This document shows, piece by piece, positions 17,155-26,312 of a DNA stretch of 64,000 bases. This stretch comes from G963665185 sp963665185 (GTDB taxonomy: Bacteria; Desulfobacterota; Desulfovibrionia; Desulfovibrionales; Desulfovibrionaceae): positions 62,001 through 126,000 of the forward strand of contig CAXXPO010000028.1 in assembly GCA_963665185.2 (NCBI GenBank). The letters run 5' to 3'. How positions within the stretch are numbered: position 1 is the first letter of the stretch; every line of letters begins with the position of its first letter. The notes under the pieces were generated by a model. The model ran no database searches. It was given only the letters and a program-made list of their open reading frames with translations, and was not told the DNA's origin. Made by a program: the position numbers and the translations under genes.

Positions 17155-18945
17155 TCACCTGGTGGTCGAAAGTCCGGACAGGTAATTGGTCGCAACCCGG
17201 TCCCCCGCCTTGAGGCCGGAAAGTATTTCCACGGAATCGAGCGTGGTGTGGCCGGTGGTGATCTCCACATCGCGGATGGAACCGTCCGCGCCCAGCACCT
17301 GGACCATGCTCCTGCCCCGTGCATTGTGCACGGCGCTTATGGGAATGGTGAGCGCCTCGGGGTTGGAGTAGATGGACACCCGCATGTGGGCCGACATGCC
17401 CAGCCGCACTGTTTCTTCCAGCTTATCGGGAAGATCGCGCAGACGGATGATCGCTTCGAACGTGGGAACCTGGCCGTCTGTTTGGGCCTGCGAGGAAAGA
17501 TGGGCTATCTGCCCTTTGAGCGATACGCCGGGAAAGGCGTCGCCGGACACCAGGACCTGTTGCCCGACCTCCAGGTTGTTGACGTCCAGTTCGTCCACCT
17601 TGGCCGTTATGGACAGGCCCTCCAGGCTGCCCACGGAAAGCAGGGCCTGCCCCTCCTGCACGTTGGCTCCCACTTCGATTTCCCCGGTGTTGCCCTTTTT
17701 TATGCTGATGGGGCGGATGGCGATGCCGGAAACCGGAGCGCGGACATGGGCCAGGGCCATTTTCCGTTCCAGAATTTCGTATTTGTCCTTGGCGTTCTCC
17801 AGCTCCATGCGGGCGATTTCGCAGTTTTCGCGGTCGCCCTTGCGCAGTACGGAATCCAGACCTTCCTGGGACGATATCAGGTCCAGCTTTTTGTCCTGGT
17901 ATGTGTGCATGGAATTTTCATATTCCGTTTCCGGGATGATGCCCTGTTCAAAGAGCACCTTGTTTTCCTCAAAGGTCTGCTTGGCGCGTTGCAGTCTGCT
18001 CTGGGATTGGACAAGCTCGCGCCGGGCCTTGGACACTTCCGGTTCCGAATCCCACTGCGTGATTTCCTTGAGGTGCTTTCGGGCCTTGATGTAGGCGGCC
18101 CGCGCATCACGCAGCTGGCTTTGTATTTCCGTGGTATCCAGGGTCAGCAGGATTTCGTCGCGTTTGACCCGCTGGCCGTAAAAGAATTTTTTGGTTTTGA
18201 TGGTCGCCTTGAAAGGTGCGGTCAGGGCCACTTCCTCCAGTGGAGCCACGGTTCCGGACAGGGATATGGAGCGGGACAGCGGGTGCGGAGTCACCACGAC
18301 GGCGGGAATGTTGGTGGAAACGGTTGTGGCGGAGGAGCGGCCGTCGGACGGGGACGAAGCAGCATCCACGAGCGAGCCGGACAGATTGCCCACCCAGAAA
18401 TATCCCCCCAGGCCGAGAAAAATAAGCAGGGCTGCGGAAGCCGTCATGATGCGGACACGTTTTCCACGATGAAGCGCGTTCTTGAGTTCGCGGTTGCTTT
18501 CGTCGATCTGGCGGACCGCGTCCTTGAGTTCCTGGTTCAGGCGATGTTCCGCCTGGTGCAGCCGTTGCGTTTCCGTTATGTCCGCCAGAACCAGCACCGC
18601 TCCGGTAAGCTGGCCGTCCATGTCGCGCAGGTGGGTGGCGCTTACGGACAGGCTGCGCGGTTCCCCTCCTTCCCGGGACAGCTCCAGAACCCGGTTGCGG
18701 ATGGTTTTTTCCTCGTAAATGGTGTCCAGCACCACCTGCATGAGGTCGTCATTGCCGTCGGCATTGTCCAGAGACAAGGCAATTTCATGAAAAGGACTGC
18801 CGACAAGCCGGTCGGGAGTCCGGCCGAACAATTCTCCGGCGGCCGGGTTGCAGAAGGCTATCCGGCCGGTCGTGTCCAAGGTGAGGACCCCGTCCCGCAT
18901 GGCGTCGAGGATTGCCCCGGCTACAAAATCTTCCTGTCCCATCAC
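17155..18945 (-). CDS. PAS-domain/HlyD fusion: MacA-like periplasmic adaptor with cytoplasmic sensor domain
   Basis: 596-aa protein joining two modules. Residues about 10-130 are a PAS domain (ILDAMRDGVLTLDTTGRIAFCNPAAGELFG ... SVSATHLRDMDGQLTGAVLVLADITE), then a coiled-coil linker (LHQAEHRLNQELKDAVRQIDES). A single membrane helix (about 168-188, IMTASAALLIFLGLGGYFWVG) follows, then a full MacA/HlyD adaptor with barrel-sandwich halves (PLEEVALTAPFKATIKTKKF; AHVRAPVSGIAI), alpha hairpin and C-terminal beta domains. The topology puts PAS in the cytoplasm and the adaptor in the periplasm. Ordinary MacA has only a short cytoplasmic tail. The PAS could sense redox, ligand or membrane state and gate the pump; this is inference. 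Second gene of the tolC-macA-macB operon. Confidence 0.88.
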   Translation of the reverse strand: MMGQEDFVAGAILDAMRDGVLTLDTTGRIAFCNPAAGELFGRTPDRLVGSPFHEIALSLDNADGNDDLMQVVLDTIYEEKTIRNRVLELSREGGEPRSLSVSATHLRDMDGQLTGAVLVLADITETQRLHQAEHRLNQELKDAVRQIDESNRELKNALHRGKRVRIMTASAALLIFLGLGGYFWVGNLSGSLVDAASSPSDGRSSATTVSTNIPAVVVTPHPLSRSISLSGTVAPLEEVALTAPFKATIKTKKFFYGQRVKRDEILLTLDTTEIQSQLRDARAAYIKARKHLKEITQWDSEPEVSKARRELVQSQSRLQRAKQTFEENKVLFEQGIIPETEYENSMHTYQDKKLDLISSQEGLDSVLRKGDRENCEIARMELENAKDKYEILERKMALAHVRAPVSGIAIRPISIKKGNTGEIEVGANVQEGQALLSVGSLEGLSITAKVDELDVNNLEVGQQVLVSGDAFPGVSLKGQIAHLSSQAQTDGQVPTFEAIIRLRDLPDKLEETVRLGMSAHMRVSIYSNPEALTIPISAVHNARGRSMVQVLGADGSIRDVEITTGHTTLDSVEILSGLKAGDRVATNYLSGLSTTR

Positions 18946-18998
18946 CTACCGCCTCTCGCCGTGTATTGAGCGAGGTTCGTGTTTGCCGCGCCGCCAGT

Positions 18999-20645
18999 TT
19001 ACCACCATGTCCAGACCAGGGGTCTGATTTCGTTGGCAAACTGTTTTTCCAGTTGCTTGTTGTCGTGTTTGAACTCGATGTCCCAGGTTCCCATTGTCGT
19101 TCCCAGAATCTGGTCCAGGGCCGTGAGGGACTGGACATAGGCTATGACCTTGCTTACTTCGTTGCGTTCGGCCTCCAGAAGCTGGTCCTGGTAGCTGACA
19201 ACCTGGAAGTTGGTGGATCTGCCGGCCATCAGTTTGGCTTGCTCATTTTTGAGCTGTCTGTTTTTGAGGTCCCTGTCGTTTTGGGAAAGGCGGATGAGCT
19301 TGAAACGGATATTCACGTTGCGCACGGCATTGGCGATTTTTGTCTGGAGGTCTATCTTTGCTTTGCTCAGCTCCAGTTCCGCCTTGCGTTTTGTCAGTTG
19401 TGCGGAAAGCAGGCCGCGCTTGCGGGCCAGGAGGTCATCCCCCCAGAGGTTTACCGGAGCATTCAGCTTCAGATAGGTTTTCCACTCATTTTCCCGACTG
19501 TCCGGGGCATTCGTCGCATCCCCCTGGATGTCCTTGATGCCGAATCCGCCCCGAAGGTCCCATTTGCGCGCATCGCGGGCCAGCATTTCGTTGATTTCCG
19601 CCTCGTGCAGGGCAAATTTTTTGTCCAGGTAGGAAAGATTGTTTTTCAGTGCCAGTTCCATGCAGGTTTGGTAAACCGGATGCGTTTCAGGATAGTCTTT
19701 GCCATTCAGCGGCGTTACCCTGAGGCTCGGATCCAACTCCAGATGGTTAAGAAGCTGGCGGCGGGCATTGTCCAGCGAGTTTTTGGCCTCTTCTATCTGA
19801 AGCTCCCTGGATGCCACATCGGCTTCGGCCTGGATGGTGTCGCTGGCGGCCATGCGGCCCATTTTCACCTTGATGCGGTTGATCTCCAGCAGGCGGGTCG
19901 AGCGTTTGAGTGCCTGCAGCTGTATCTCCAGATTTTCCGAAGCCTGCACATAGGCATAGAACAGGTCCACCCCTGTGTTGATAAGTCCGCTCAGCGTGTC
20001 GCGCAGGTTCAAGACATTGCGCTGCTCCGTGATGCGCGCCAGCTCAATGGACGCCCGGTTGACCTCCGTACCCGCTCCCTGAAGCAGGGGCTGTTCGAGC
20101 GTAAGGCCCATTGTGGAGACGGTTCCGCCGGACGCGTGCCGGGAGAGGGATTCCGTATGGGTTGTGTCCCAGGTGAATTTGAGTTCCGCCCCTGTGGGGA
20201 TTTTCTGGGTTATGGAGGCCCCGGCTCCCGCGTTCCATTTGCTCGTGTCGTCATTGTTTCCGCCGCTGTCCTGGGTTTTGGAATATGCTTCGGATTTCTG
20301 GATATTGGCGCTGCCGTTCAGATTCACATTGGGAACGAATTTGGACTCGGCCCGCTCCAGATCGAATTTCTGCAATACACGGGTCAGGTACTGCGTTCGT
20401 GCGCTCACGTTGTTTCTGATGGTCAGATAGACAACATCGGCCAGACTCACTCCCAAAGTGCCGTTGTGAACGGCCATTTGCGGAATTGCGGATTCAGCCC
20501 CCCCCGTGGAAGGGCGGAGCGTGGCGTTTTGGGCGTATGCGGAAAAGGGTGGGGCGATCGCGACCATCCAAAAGGCCAGAACTATTTTTCTGAATGCCCC
20601 GGAGTGCGTCAAGGGATGGAATCTGTGAGGAAAAGAGTACGGCAT
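18999..20645 (-). CDS. TolC-family outer-membrane efflux protein
   Basis: 548-aa outer-membrane factor. A signal-like N-terminus (hydrophobic KIVLAFWMVAIAPPFSAYA, about residues 20-38) is followed by two repeats of the OEP family: helical coiled segments (ARITEQRNVLNLRDTLSGLINTGVDLFYAYVQASENL; LQIEEAKNSLDNARRQLLNHLELDP; AKLMAGRSTNFQVVSYQDQLLEAERNEV) alternating with beta segments such as VNLNGSANIQ and LKFTWDTTHT. It would form the exit channel for the MacAB-like pump encoded downstream, 53 nt away. The start is uncertain because no good ribosome site precedes the ATG at 20645; a later ATG inside the hydrophobic stretch would also give a signal peptide. Confidence 0.87.
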   Translation of the reverse strand: MPYSFPHRFHPLTHSGAFRKIVLAFWMVAIAPPFSAYAQNATLRPSTGGAESAIPQMAVHNGTLGVSLADVVYLTIRNNVSARTQYLTRVLQKFDLERAESKFVPNVNLNGSANIQKSEAYSKTQDSGGNNDDTSKWNAGAGASITQKIPTGAELKFTWDTTHTESLSRHASGGTVSTMGLTLEQPLLQGAGTEVNRASIELARITEQRNVLNLRDTLSGLINTGVDLFYAYVQASENLEIQLQALKRSTRLLEINRIKVKMGRMAASDTIQAEADVASRELQIEEAKNSLDNARRQLLNHLELDPSLRVTPLNGKDYPETHPVYQTCMELALKNNLSYLDKKFALHEAEINEMLARDARKWDLRGGFGIKDIQGDATNAPDSRENEWKTYLKLNAPVNLWGDDLLARKRGLLSAQLTKRKAELELSKAKIDLQTKIANAVRNVNIRFKLIRLSQNDRDLKNRQLKNEQAKLMAGRSTNFQVVSYQDQLLEAERNEVSKVIAYVQSLTALDQILGTTMGTWDIEFKHDNKQLEKQFANEIRPLVWTWW

Positions 20646-21005
20646 GTTAATCAAGAGCGATCGTTCCGCCGTGGATTGAACACACTTTCCGGCGCAGCCT
20701 CCACGACTGAAGAATTGCGCAACAAATATGCTGAAAAAAAAACATGAGCGCCCCCGGACAAATCGTACGAATTTCGACAATTCTTTGGCCTGCATAGCGT
20801 GAAATGACAGTTTCGTCGAGTCCGTGGGCGGTTTCTGTTTTCTGATGGGGGTTGCAACCGCACTGAATCGACAGCTTATTGCGGATCGAAACTGTTTGCC
20901 GAAAGTTTGCCTTTTACCGTGATCCATGCTTTTTCGGTCCCATGGATTGCAGCAGTTGAACCAGCCGGGACCGGCTCCTCTTTTCCCTTCCCAAGGCAGG
21001 CGTAT
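20646..21005. other. Divergent intergenic region tolC / crp-fnr gene
   Basis: 360 bp between the efflux operon and a Crp/Fnr regulator read in the opposite direction. Both promoters should be here. I see no clear Crp/Fnr palindrome, riboswitch or small gene. Confidence 0.4.
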
Positions 21006-21698
21006 ATGGAAATAGAAAATGACCGGCACATAATCGAAACATTGCAGGCGGACGTCAATTTGCGTTTGGCAACGCCCCCCGCACTTGCCGAGTTGGCCGA
21101 AAGCGTTCACCGGGTGCATTTCCAGAAAGGGGAATATGTATTCGAGGCTGGTGATGATTCGAATTTTTTTTACATTGTGGAAAGTGGGCGGGTCATTCTT
21201 TTGAAAGAGGCTCCTTCGGGAAAGGTTTTCACCTTTTTGATTGCAGTGAGAGGGATGCCGCTCAACGCCATCACGTGCTTCCGATCGGGATTCAGGTTTT
21301 TTTCTGCCCGTGTCGCTGAAAAAGCGACAGTACTCGCAATTCCTTGCGACATGTTCAAACTGTGGGTGCTCAGGAATCCGGATGTCGTCGTAGGTATTCT
21401 CAATACCATGGGAGAGCTGTTGGACGGAGCCTATACGCGCATCCTGGACATCATAGATGAAAGCGCAGAAAAACGCGTGTTGAACGCTTTGACGATGCTT
21501 TCTTCCAGGATAGGGCTGGATCTTCCCCTGACCAACAATGATGTTGCGGATATGACCGGCGTTTCGCGTGAGACCGCAGCCCGGATTATTTCCCGTTTAC
21601 AGGAGTCCGGCCTGCTTTCCAAATCGCGGGGGACCATAAAAATCCTCGTTCCATCCAAATTGAACGAGTTGTCGACCAGTCCTTTTTTTCTTCTTTGA
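21006..21698 (+). CDS. Crp/Fnr-family transcriptional regulator
   Basis: 230-aa regulator: an N-terminal cyclic-nucleotide-binding-fold sensor (residues 25-120, VHFQKGEYVFEAGDDSNFFYIVESGRVILLKE) and a C-terminal winged helix (about 170-225) with LTNNDVADMTGVSRETAARIISRLQESGLL. The N-terminal cysteine cluster of oxygen-sensing Fnr is missing, and a conserved cAMP-phosphate RS/TA pair is not evident, so the effector is unknown. The start at 21006 has AAGGCAGG upstream. It lies divergent to the efflux operon and 204 nt before a DUF190 gene, either of which it may regulate. Confidence 0.88.
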   Translation: MEIENDRHIIETLQADVNLRLATPPALAELAESVHRVHFQKGEYVFEAGDDSNFFYIVESGRVILLKEAPSGKVFTFLIAVRGMPLNAITCFRSGFRFFSARVAEKATVLAIPCDMFKLWVLRNPDVVVGILNTMGELLDGAYTRILDIIDESAEKRVLNALTMLSSRIGLDLPLTNNDVADMTGVSRETAARIISRLQESGLLSKSRGTIKILVPSKLNELSTSPFFLL

Positions 21699-21902
21699 GA
21701 GCGCGATAGTCCATTTTCAGTGACGCCGGTCATTGTTCGGCGCTGAAATTCAATATAGCAATATCCTTTGCACGGAACAGCCGGTGTTGTCGCACGCCTT
21801 TGCAGGATTTGCGGTGTCGCCCGGCGTTTGCGGAAAACAGGCTCCGGTTCGGACGCAGGCTTCCTGCGGAAGGGACACAAATTTTTCGTAGGACGATAAG
21901 GC

Positions 21903-22220
21903 ATGGAAGGATATCTTGTAAAATTTTTCACCCAAAAGAATCGTGAACACAACGGCGTGCCGCTGGCCAGGTGGATTGTCGAGGAGGCGCAGAAGCTTGG
22001 CGTCCGCGGAGCCACCCTTTTTTCCGGCCAGGAAGGGTTCGGCCACGACGGGTGTTACCATACGGAGAGTTTTTTCGATTTTCAGGACCCGCCGGTCCAG
22101 GTGGACCTGGCGTTGAGTTTTGAAGAATGTGACAAGCTCATGGCCCGTTTGGAAGCAAACAACTTGCGCGTTTTTTATACAAAGTCGAAAATTCAATTCG
22201 GCTATACTTCTGAGCGCTGA
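21903..22220 (+). CDS. DUF190 family protein
   Basis: 105-aa soluble protein of the DUF190 family: EGYLVKFFTQKNREHNGVPLARWIVEEAQKLGVRGATLF with GQEGFGHDG and VDLALSFEECDKLMARLEANNL, a ferredoxin-like/GlnB-resembling fold. Its biochemical function is unknown; relatives are often beside CrcB fluoride exporters or other membrane proteins, and here a DUF554 membrane protein follows 136 nt later. I looked for a crcB-type fluoride riboswitch in the 204-nt leader and found none. AAGG lies just before the ATG. Confidence 0.85.
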   Translation: MEGYLVKFFTQKNREHNGVPLARWIVEEAQKLGVRGATLFSGQEGFGHDGCYHTESFFDFQDPPVQVDLALSFEECDKLMARLEANNLRVFYTKSKIQFGYTSER

Positions 22221-22356
22221 CGCTCCAGCAGCATTCTCTTCTCAAGCATTGGACCGGGTGCCCCGCCATTCTGGCAGGGAATCCGCTTCAACTTCCATCG
22301 TTTTTTATTCCACAAGATAGTGGGGCGCGGCAGCGTTCGCCAAGGAAGACAATATC

Positions 22357-23067
22357 ATGATAGGTCCCTATATTGATGGTGCGGCAGTTCTTTTCGGAAG
22401 CATTGTCGGCGGTTTTATCGGCCCAAAGCTCAATGCAAACATGCGGGACAGGATGCCCCTGGTTTTCGGCTGCGCATCCATGGGGCTTGGCGTGGCCATG
22501 ATCGTGAAAGTAAAATTCCTTGCTCCGGTCATTCTGGCCTTGGTTCTCGGGGCGGTCTTCGGGGAACTTATTCAATTGGAAACAGGAATCCAGCGCGTTG
22601 CGGGGTTGAGCCGGAAATGGATTGAAAAGATCATCCGCCCATCCGGCAGCCTCAGCCATGAAGCCTTTATGGACAAGTTCGTCGCGCTCATGGTGCTTTT
22701 CTGCGTTAGCGGAACAGGCGTCTACGGGGCCATGAGCGAAGGCATGACCGGCGACCCGACGCTTCTCATCGTCAAATCCATCCTGGATTTGTTCACGGCT
22801 CCTATTTTTGCCTCCACCATGGGTTTTACCGTGGCCATATTGGTTGTTCCGCAATTCATCATACAGAGCCTGCTGTACCTTGCCTCGTCGCTGATCCTGC
22901 CTCTGACCACGCCGGACATGTTGGCCGACTTCTCTGCTTGCGGCGGGCTCATCATGCTTGCCACCGGTTTCCGCATCTGCGGCATAAAGCAGTTTCCAGT
23001 GGGGAACATGATTCCGGCCCTGCTGCTCGCCATGCCCTTGTCCTGGCTTTGGGCCACGTTTGTCTGA
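22357..23067 (+). CDS. DUF554 (YqgA-like) membrane protein
   Basis: 236-aa integral membrane protein of the DUF554 family, which often starts with a glycine-rich hydrophobic segment as here (IDGAAVLFGSIVGGFIGPKL). About six to seven hydrophobic segments are visible, with GLGVAMIVKVKF, LALVLGAVFGELIQLE and the C-terminal GFRICGIKQFPVGNMIPALLLAMP typical of the family. It is a presumed transporter of unknown substrate. It may form a unit with the DUF190 gene upstream, although the 136-nt gap allows a separate promoter. AGGAAG lies shortly before the ATG. Confidence 0.87.
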   Translation: MIGPYIDGAAVLFGSIVGGFIGPKLNANMRDRMPLVFGCASMGLGVAMIVKVKFLAPVILALVLGAVFGELIQLETGIQRVAGLSRKWIEKIIRPSGSLSHEAFMDKFVALMVLFCVSGTGVYGAMSEGMTGDPTLLIVKSILDLFTAPIFASTMGFTVAILVVPQFIIQSLLYLASSLILPLTTPDMLADFSACGGLIMLATGFRICGIKQFPVGNMIPALLLAMPLSWLWATFV

Positions 23068-23753
23068 TTGGCCTTTGAACCGTCTTGCCGGAAATTTGTC
23101 GGGATATGATGGCCGGACGGCTGTCCGGGTGCCGTGGCCTGGCGGTTGAATCTCGCGCTGGCTGCTGAAAAACCGCCTGTGCGAACTTGGACGGTCCGCC
23201 GGATTCTTCCGTCAATGAGGAGGGGAGGGTCGGGAAAAACAAAAGCCTGAATCCCCGGACCTGGATACCATTGCCTCTCCGAAGAATGAAAACAGCTTTC
23301 TGCAGTCCCGCCGCAGCAGAAGGAGTCGCCTTCAGACATTCCGGAGCCGGGCGGAAGCAGGCTTGGAACCATTTGCAAACCTGACGCGGTAAATGGGGGA
23401 GTTGCCGCTGCCTGTCCGGCCTTCGCGGAAAAAGGTTCCGGCAGGAATCGTCCCGCCATGGTCGTCGTGGCAGACGGATCTTTCCAATATCCGCTCCAGG
23501 CGATATCGCTGGACCGTCTCTCTTTATTATTCTTCAGACTCACCTGAAACCGTTTGTCGAGACGTCTCCGTCCACATGGCCGCGTAGTTCCTGCGGGATG
23601 ATCAAATCCATGGGCCGTGGGCGCATTGAATGGCCGACGATGCGGGGGCGATACTTCTGGACAAAGCCTGCGAGCGGGGGCATTTTTACTGTACCTCTCC
23701 GGGTTTTGCGGTGAATGGCGGCAGTCATCCCAACATGAATCTACAGGAGTGAA
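23068..23753. other. 686-bp gap with no supported gene
   Basis: Short open frames on both strands have unlikely composition and no family resemblance. The end holds CAGGAG, the ribosome site of the EamA gene. I see no repeat ends or RNA structure. It may be decayed coding DNA. Confidence 0.4.
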
Positions 23754-24599
23754 ATGTCCATTTCAGTCATGATGATCGTTTTACTCGCAGCAATGCTGCA
23801 TGCGTCATGGAATTTTCTTGTAAAACAAAAGGAAGATAAGCATATAAGCATGACAGCCGTGGTTCTTGGGCATACCCCTTTTGCCATTGCAGTACTGCTT
23901 TTTTCTCCTCTCCCGCGAATTGAATCCCTTCCTTACATCGTTGCGGGTGCATTGCTGCATACAGGGTATCAATTCTTCCTTTTGTATTCATACCGTATCG
24001 GGGATTTGAGCCAGGTTTATCCTTTGGCACGCGGAGTGGCCCCCTTGCTTGTCGCAGGGATTTCCGTGGCCTTCTTGGGAACACATCTCGATTCCGCTTC
24101 CCTGTCGGCAATCGCCATTATTGGAGCCGGCATAATGAGTCTGTCTTTGGTTCGCCGAAGCGATGGGAACAGAAACCATAAAGCGGCGCTTTTCGCCCTG
24201 GCTACAGGAGGATTCATAGCTGCGTATTCCCTGGTGGACGGTCTTGGGGCACGTGTTGCCACAACCGCGCTTGGGTTTTACGGCTGTCTTTCAATATTGA
24301 ATGCGATATTCGTTTTTATATTAATGCGAATCGTAAAGCCTGGAACCATCACAACCGTTGTTCATAAAAACTACAAGTTGGCATTGAGTGGTGGAGGTGC
24401 ATCTTTTGCTGCCTATGCATTGGTGATTTGGGCTTTTACAATGGCCCCCATTGCAATGGTTACTGCATTGCGAGAAACAAGCATAATTTTCGCACTTTTT
24501 CTCGGCGTGTTTGTGCTTAAAGAACGCCTTGACTTGATAAAAGTATTTGCCTCCATGGTTACGATTCTCGGTGCGGGACTCCTGCGTTTCAATCGTTGA
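23754..24599 (+). CDS. EamA/DMT-superfamily transporter
   Basis: 281-aa membrane protein with about ten hydrophobic helices arranged as two EamA repeats (residues about 5-135 and 145-280): LHASWNFLVKQKEDKHISM ... SLSAIAIIGAGIMSLSLV and ALFALATGGFIAAYSLVDGLGA ... ALRETSIIFALFLGVFVLKERL. This family exports or imports metabolites such as amino acids, nucleosides or drugs; substrate unknown. CAGGAG is 6 nt before the ATG. Base composition is clearly poorer in GC than in the flanking housekeeping genes, as is the next gene, so recent acquisition is plausible. Confidence 0.88.
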   Translation: MSISVMMIVLLAAMLHASWNFLVKQKEDKHISMTAVVLGHTPFAIAVLLFSPLPRIESLPYIVAGALLHTGYQFFLLYSYRIGDLSQVYPLARGVAPLLVAGISVAFLGTHLDSASLSAIAIIGAGIMSLSLVRRSDGNRNHKAALFALATGGFIAAYSLVDGLGARVATTALGFYGCLSILNAIFVFILMRIVKPGTITTVVHKNYKLALSGGGASFAAYALVIWAFTMAPIAMVTALRETSIIFALFLGVFVLKERLDLIKVFASMVTILGAGLLRFNR

Positions 24600-25019
24600 C
24601 GCGCAGGCGGGTAATGCTGGTTCCGTGAAAAATATGGAATTTTTTGCAAAGGGTTTCAAAAGTAAAGCCTGGGTGATCATCGCCGGTATGTTTTGCTTTT
24701 TGTCTTTGAACCGCCATTTGAAAAATCGCTTCAGAATGCCTGTTTGTTGTGCATTCTGAAGAGGATTTGGTTTCTTGCACTGCAATTTTTTTTCACAAAA
24801 TCAGGTATATGTTTTATTAGTGATGCAGATCATTGTTTGCTGTCGCATTTCGAGATACCAATATCCCCAACAAAGCAGCATGTGCCGTCGCAGGCCTAAG
24901 CAGATGTCGGTTTTGCCCCGCGATTGTGGAAAAAAGGTGCACTCATTCTTCTCTTGGACTTGGTGAAATGCGAATGGTGCAGAACTGAAGTGATTCTTAC
25001 AAAGCATGCAGGAGTTTTT
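24600..25019. other. AT-rich intergenic region with inverted repeat and FNR-like site
   Basis: 420 bp of low GC. It contains a 10-bp inverted repeat TTCAGAATGC / GCATTCTGAA (24730-24760, 11-nt loop, no T tract after it) and a TGAT-gcag-ATCA palindrome (24821-24832) like Fnr/Crp sites. The second half probably holds the promoter of the following enzyme gene. Confidence 0.4.
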
Positions 25020-25946
25020 ATGGGAAAATTTTATCATGATATCGACAGGCGAGATTTGTTGAAAAAATTGCTTTACATGCCAGCATTACCGCTTTTTGCG
25101 ACAAATGTATTTGCAAGTGAGGTGGAGAGAGGCTCGTCGTCCTTACCGAAAAATATTCCAAGTGGAATTCCAAAAGAGCTTTTTGACAATACACCGCTTG
25201 TACCAACAAAAGTGTTTGATAATATTTATTGCATAGGCAGTGCCAGTGTGGTTTCCTGGATTTTAGAAACATCCGATGGAATCACTTTGATAGACTCCAT
25301 GTGGGATAATCGTGATGCTCAATTGATTCTTGATGGGATTGAAAAATTAGGTTTGTATCCGGAAAATATAAAGACCATCCTACTGACTCACGGACATGGC
25401 GATCACTACGGTGGAGCGCAATACATCAAGGATAAGTACAATGCAAAGATATTTATGAGCGAGACTGACTTTCATTTTATGAATGATTTCAACGAAGGTG
25501 CGAACGGTCCTCGCTCTCCAAAATGTCAGGTCGACGATTTTATACATGACGGACAAAAGATTCAACTTGGCGACACTACGGTTACTGTTGTTGAAACACC
25601 TGGACATACGCCGGGATGCGTTTCCTTTATATATCCCGCCAAAGAAGGCGATAAAACGTACATGGTCGGCCAATGGGGTGGAAGCGGATTGCCGAGAAGC
25701 CTTGAAGCAAAGGAAGCGTATCGAAAATCTATTGATCACTTTGCGGAATATGTCCAAACAGAGCATGCAACCGTGATGGTCACTGCGCATTTGTTTGGGG
25801 AAAACGGCTATGCCAAGCTGGAAGCTTCCAGAAACAGAAAATCAGGTGATACGAATCCGTTTTTGCTTGGAGAAGAAGGCTTCGCCAACTATTTGAATCA
25901 GCTGCGAAGTCGGGCGGACAAAGCCATTAATGCGCAGAAAGGCTAA
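25020..25946 (+). CDS. Exported metallo-beta-lactamase-fold hydrolase
   Basis: 308-aa MBL-fold protein. The zinc motif is THGHGDHYGG (HxHxDH, about residues 124-131), with the third-position histidine in ETPGHTPGC (about 199) and a C-terminal histidine in VTAHLFGENG. The N-terminus (DRRDLLKKLLYMPALPLFATNVFA) resembles a Tat signal with twin arginine, so periplasmic export of a folded metalloenzyme is likely. It is closest in pattern to subclass-B3-like or related MBL hydrolases; the true substrate is unknown and beta-lactamase activity should not be assumed. AGGAG 6 nt upstream fixes the ATG at 25020. The gene is strikingly AT-rich in codon choice compared with the window, suggesting acquisition. 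Confidence 0.87.
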   Translation: MGKFYHDIDRRDLLKKLLYMPALPLFATNVFASEVERGSSSLPKNIPSGIPKELFDNTPLVPTKVFDNIYCIGSASVVSWILETSDGITLIDSMWDNRDAQLILDGIEKLGLYPENIKTILLTHGHGDHYGGAQYIKDKYNAKIFMSETDFHFMNDFNEGANGPRSPKCQVDDFIHDGQKIQLGDTTVTVVETPGHTPGCVSFIYPAKEGDKTYMVGQWGGSGLPRSLEAKEAYRKSIDHFAEYVQTEHATVMVTAHLFGENGYAKLEASRNRKSGDTNPFLLGEEGFANYLNQLRSRADKAINAQKG

Positions 25947-26211
25947 AATCCCGATTCGGGTGCAGAGGCATTGTAGAATGCACACATTTTTATCGGGTAT
26001 GACGTTTGGAAGGGTGTCTTAAGGTTTCCCCCCACTGCATTGTGAATACAACGGCATTTCAGCGCTCTGCCCGTCGCAGCATGAATGCCTCCGGGCATTG
26101 AGACCGGGGCAATCGTACAATATTGGGGATGGGGTCGGTAATCCTCCAATTTTTAAGATACATCTCCCCATTCCTGGAAAGGAAGCTCCATGCTGTGAGA
26201 TGTTTGCTTTT
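25947..26211. other. Intergenic region between convergent MBL gene and glmS
   Basis: Downstream of the MBL gene and upstream of the glmS terminator. Only a short CCCGATTCGGG hairpin directly after the stop is visible; no gene is supported. Confidence 0.4.
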
Positions 26212-26263
26212 TAAAAAAAGCCGCTTCTGAATATTTGTTTGCAGCATATTCAGAAGCGGCTTT
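26212..26263 (-). terminator. Rho-independent terminator of glmS
   Basis: Perfect 18-bp stem (26217-26234 with 26246-26263; core GCCGCTTCTGAATAT) and 11-nt loop; on the minus strand it ends in a run of seven Ts, 50 nt after the glmS stop. Confidence 0.92.
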
Positions 26264-26312
26264 ACTTGCAGTACTATTTTGCATTGCAAAAATAGTTTTT
26301 CAAACGGTTCTC

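Noticed and set aside
21699..21902. Possible fluoride riboswitch before the DUF190 gene
   Set aside because: The conserved crcB-motif blocks are not present.
23540..23728. Small minus-strand frame in the 686-bp gap
   Set aside because: 62 codons, no ribosome site and no recognisable family; not distinguishable from chance.
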